Shown here in pieces: positions 61,466 to 64,000 of a stretch of 64,000 bases of DNA (positions are counted from its first letter, which is position 1; every line of letters starts with the position of its first letter). The notes beneath the pieces are model-generated. The model worked only from the letters and a program-made list of their open reading frames with translations. It had not been told where the DNA came from and ran no database searches. A program made the translations under genes and the position numbers. This DNA comes from Helopsaltes ochotensis (lineage: Eukaryota > Chordata > Aves > Passeriformes > Locustellidae). Location of the stretch: contig VXBM01000134.1 of the NCBI GenBank assembly GCA_013400155.1, positions 775,298-839,297 on the forward strand. Reading direction: 5' to 3'.

Positions 61466-62368
61466 GTATCAGCCCAGTTTCCTGGGAAAAACAGGACAGA
61501 CCAGCAGCATTACCTGGCTCCAAGATAAATATTTTAATCTGGAGCACCCTGTCTCCAGAGCAGACTCTGCTGGCTGGTCTTCGGGAATTACCAGGCTCTG
61601 TTAGATCCAGATATGAGAATTCAGATTGTAAGGATCACAGTTATCTGTAAAATGGGAAATGAGGATAGCAAGCTTTCAGGAGCCACTGAGTTGTACACAA
61701 GAATTCCATCATGTGTACATGTGGTCAGCCCTCATTATCTTAGTGTCATTTTGCATATTGTGGTGAGTTAAAAACCAGAGCCTCAGAGACACCGAAGGAA
61801 ATTGGACACAATTTTCTTGTCTCTTGAGAAAAAGCATATATTTTCCTCTTATCTCCACTGTTATTTCTACCAGTAGAAGCTGTAGAGTGGAGACAATGTG
61901 GGTGTTTAGATTGTTGGCCTTTAAACGTCCTCAGCTTTCACATCTTTCATTTTATTCAAGAACTTGTTTTGCAGCAGCTCAGCTGGGTGTGAATTTACTG
62001 TAACAGATTCTTTAGGCACTTTCTTTCGATTTTACACCTAAATACTAGTTTTCAATATATAAAAGAAAATGATTGCTTGAAAGTTGTATGAGTAAAGCTG
62101 ATGAAAATAATAGCAGAAATGTTTGGTTAACACACACCACTGGATATCCACAGGTTCTCTTTTTTTCAGTTCTTGATGTGAAGTGACACCATCTGAATTT
62201 ACCTCGTGTAAAGGAAAATACTAAATTCAAGCTCCAAAACCTATTTCAGTTTGGTTTATATTTGTGTTCTGCCATTCTGCTTTGTCATACAGATATTATT
62301 TACACACTGGTAAAAATTAAAGAGATTTCAAGTGTATTTACTGTCTTCTCCCTTCTTCCCTGGCTTAG
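61466..62368 (+). other. SPECC1 intron, nothing further seen
   Basis: 903 nt with no feature beyond splice sites. The 3' end is ctgtcttctcccttcttccc tggcttag, a strong pyrimidine tract. Confidence 0.9.
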
Positions 62369-62471
62369 TGTGGAGAGGAAGGACCCCCTGGCAGCCCTGG
62401 CTCGGGAGTACGGGGGTTCCAAGAGGAATGCTTTGTTGAAATGGTGCCAAAAGAAGACTGAAGGTTACCAG
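62369..62471 (+). CDS. SPECC1: SPECC1 exon starting the CH domain (last exon in window)
   Basis: The acceptor is ttcttccctggcttag and the donor is TACCAG|gtaaga (62472). One base completes a split Ser; 34 codons follow and it leaves in phase 0. It encodes VERKDPLAALAREYGGSKRN and ALLKWCQKKTEGYQ. This is the entry helix of the single C-terminal CH domain of cytospins: DPLxALAREYGGSKRNALLKWCQKKT is essentially invariant between SPECC1 and SPECC1L. The rest of the domain, normally NIDITNFSSSW onward, is not in the window, so the gene is truncated by the window edge and not by mutation. Confidence 0.97.
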
Positions 62472-64000
62472 GTAAGAGAGTAGGTACCTTTTTACTTCAA
62501 TCACTTTCCTGTAGTAAGCAGTGACTTCAAAGAAATATGAATATTACTGTATGTTGGTTTTTGTATGTTTACTTTTATGGGCTGTTGCCATCCTCTTCCT
62601 TCAGATTTCTTTAACACTGCAGTCCCCAATATTGTGTTGTCATAGGTAATTTGTGTACAAACCCCAAAATATTTATTGCACTAAAGGTTGCTGAAGCTGA
62701 GAAACAGAGTGTGTATGTGCACCAGCCTCAATTTAGCATCAGTTTTTGAAAGTACATTCTAATATTTTTTTCTGTAGTCTTCTGTGGGCAGTACATTATT
62801 GTGTGAGTTTTTTCTCCAGTCCTGTCTGCAAAGCTAAAGGAATATTTCATTGTGTGGCCTTGACCAAATGAGGTTTGCAGCTTGGTTTTACAAAGACTGC
62901 CTGAGACTCTCATTTCTTTGCAGAGTGATTTTCACTGTTAAATCAGGGGTAATGGTTTGTCCAGGTCTTGCATGGCCATTGCTTCTCTGGCTCGTGTTGG
63001 TGTCCAGTTGAGTTAAGCCTTGGGTTCTGCAAGGAAGGCAGTTACAGACAATATTTCATCCTGTGGTGGATGCTGGATGTGCAGGAAAGTCTTGGTTTGG
63101 TATAATGTTGGGAGTTTTCTTTCTTAGGAATAGTATTGTTTGTTACTTAGAGCAGAAGACAAAAGCAGTTATCACCACATGATGTGCACCCTGGAGCAAG
63201 TCTCTAATAAAAGCAGACTCCATCTTTTAAAGTCAATAATAGGGTTTTTTTTTTTCTTCCCAAGCAGCTCTTTATGAAGCATCAGCTGCAGAGTGCAAGA
63301 GTTTGGAAGAGAGGACAGTAGCTTTCCTTTCAGTTGTTTCTTAGCACTGGTGTGTTCATCTGGCTTGCAGCAATTTCCCAGAAGGAAGGTGTAGGAGACA
63401 GCTCCTGACTTCAGACACAGCTTAGAAAGAATAAGCCAGGGTTAGTGTTTAGCCTCCAGTTGTGTGATAATGCCTCAAAGGCTTCAGTGCTGGCCCGTGA
63501 TATTGTGTGTTCTGTGCTGTGTTGGTTTCTTTTATATCTCCTCTACTAAAATTCTCCTGGGCTTGGATTTGAAAGTATGTGGGAAGATTCCCACGCAGTC
63601 CTCAGAAAACAATGAAACACAACTTTTCCAAGTCTAACTTCTGTTAAGCCAGCAAACCCATCTCTCAAGTAACGCTTTCTCCTGGCAGTGCTGCCCTTTT
63701 TTGTTTGAAATGGCACCTAAGAGGAGCTTCCTTCCCTCTTAGAACACTCTAACTCTGATGAGGTCACTGTTAGAAGTGTTCTCTGAGCATCAGCCTGTAG
63801 GTTTTTTCTCTGGTTTACACCCAAGTTGAACTAAATGTATTGCTTTTAGAAACAAAGGATGTTTCTTTGCAAATACAGAGGCCTGTGTGATGTCTCAGGG
63901 TAGATATTGAAGTCAGAAGAACCAAAGCACAATCACAATATTGATTTATGGTGAGAGTTTGTCCTCTCTATCTTCACTGCTTTATTTAGAGGGATTCTCT
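62472..64000 (+). other. SPECC1 intron running off the window
   Basis: Starts with the consensus donor gtaaga. No acceptor followed by CH-domain sequence (expected to begin with a NIDITNFSSSW-like peptide) was found before the window end. Confidence 0.85.

Larger units (their letters stand above)
14542..62471 (+). other. SPECC1: SPECC1 (cytospin-B) gene span, 3' end incomplete
   Basis: This is the transcribed span visible in the window, from the first coding exon to the last exon seen. Ten exons join in consistent phases into a 963-residue reading frame. The order is a basic Ser-rich N-terminus, a first coiled coil (about residues 163-259), a Ser/Thr-rich linker (about 260-368), a long coiled coil (about 369-768), a second linker containing the motif PTPPESAATVKSLIKSF, and the beginning of a CH domain. 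By family knowledge, cytospins associate with actin and microtubules and act in cytoskeletal organisation and adhesion. SPECC1 is separated from its paralogue SPECC1L by the N-terminal block (MKSSARPWN) and the KRTGIPAPRE block, which match cytospin-B as I remember it. Human cytospin-B is about 1,068 residues, so about 105 residues of the CH domain should lie downstream. Any 5' noncoding exon is not recognised. Confidence 0.95.

Noticed and set aside
1..64000. tRNA, rRNA, CRISPR array, or bacterial or viral operon
   Set aside because: No cloverleaf, rRNA-like block, spaced repeats or dense gene arrangement was seen. The content is a single spliced vertebrate gene with long introns.

Overview
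The window is single-locus vertebrate genomic DNA, most likely from a bird. Exons are small and AG/GT-bounded, introns are long, interspersed repeats are sparse, no mammalian SINEs were recognised, and one short segment resembles the 3' part of an avian CR1 LINE. The species cannot be named from the sequence. Nearly all support converges on one gene on the + strand, SPECC1 (cytospin-B, also called NSP5 or HCMOGT-1). It encodes a coiled-coil protein with a C-terminal calponin-homology (CH) domain and is the paralogue of SPECC1L (cytospin-A). The assignment rests on recalled similarity to human cytospin-B and on perfect reading-phase continuity across every junction I reconstructed.

Layout. 1-14541: upstream or first-intron sequence with no supported exon. 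14542-14718: first coding exon, with an in-frame stop just before the ATG. 16653-16791: second coding exon. 16792-45435: a 28.6 kb intron that holds a CpG island at about 26640-27140, interrupted by 72 Ns. The island carries an alternative first coding exon (ATG at 27077, donor after 27116) that joins the next exon in the correct phase. 45436-46994: a 1,559-nt internal exon with most of the serine-rich linker and coiled coil. 48832-50272: three coiled-coil exons. 50273-57741: an intron with exon-like segments and a poly(A) signal at 55003, consistent with a short isoform lacking the CH domain. 57742-62471: five exons for the linker, the conserved region before the CH domain and the start of the CH domain. 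62472-64000: intron. The last roughly 105 residues (the rest of the CH domain) lie beyond the window.

The ten canonical exons encode 963 residues, counting codons split across junctions. Human cytospin-B is about 1,068 residues as I recall it, so the missing part matches the rest of the CH domain. The architecture suggests several products from one locus: two N-termini (exon 14542 or the CpG-island exon), and at least two C-termini (the CH domain, or a short tail from 52358-55025), with a possible third end by intronic polyadenylation just after the giant exon (AATAAA at 47010).

No exotic new system is evident. The best leads are the alternative promoter and exon with a candidate N-myristoylation signal, the alternative 3' ends, three perfect hairpins (one with a 17-bp stem) and a 1.5-kb-spaced direct duplication flanking the first coding exon.
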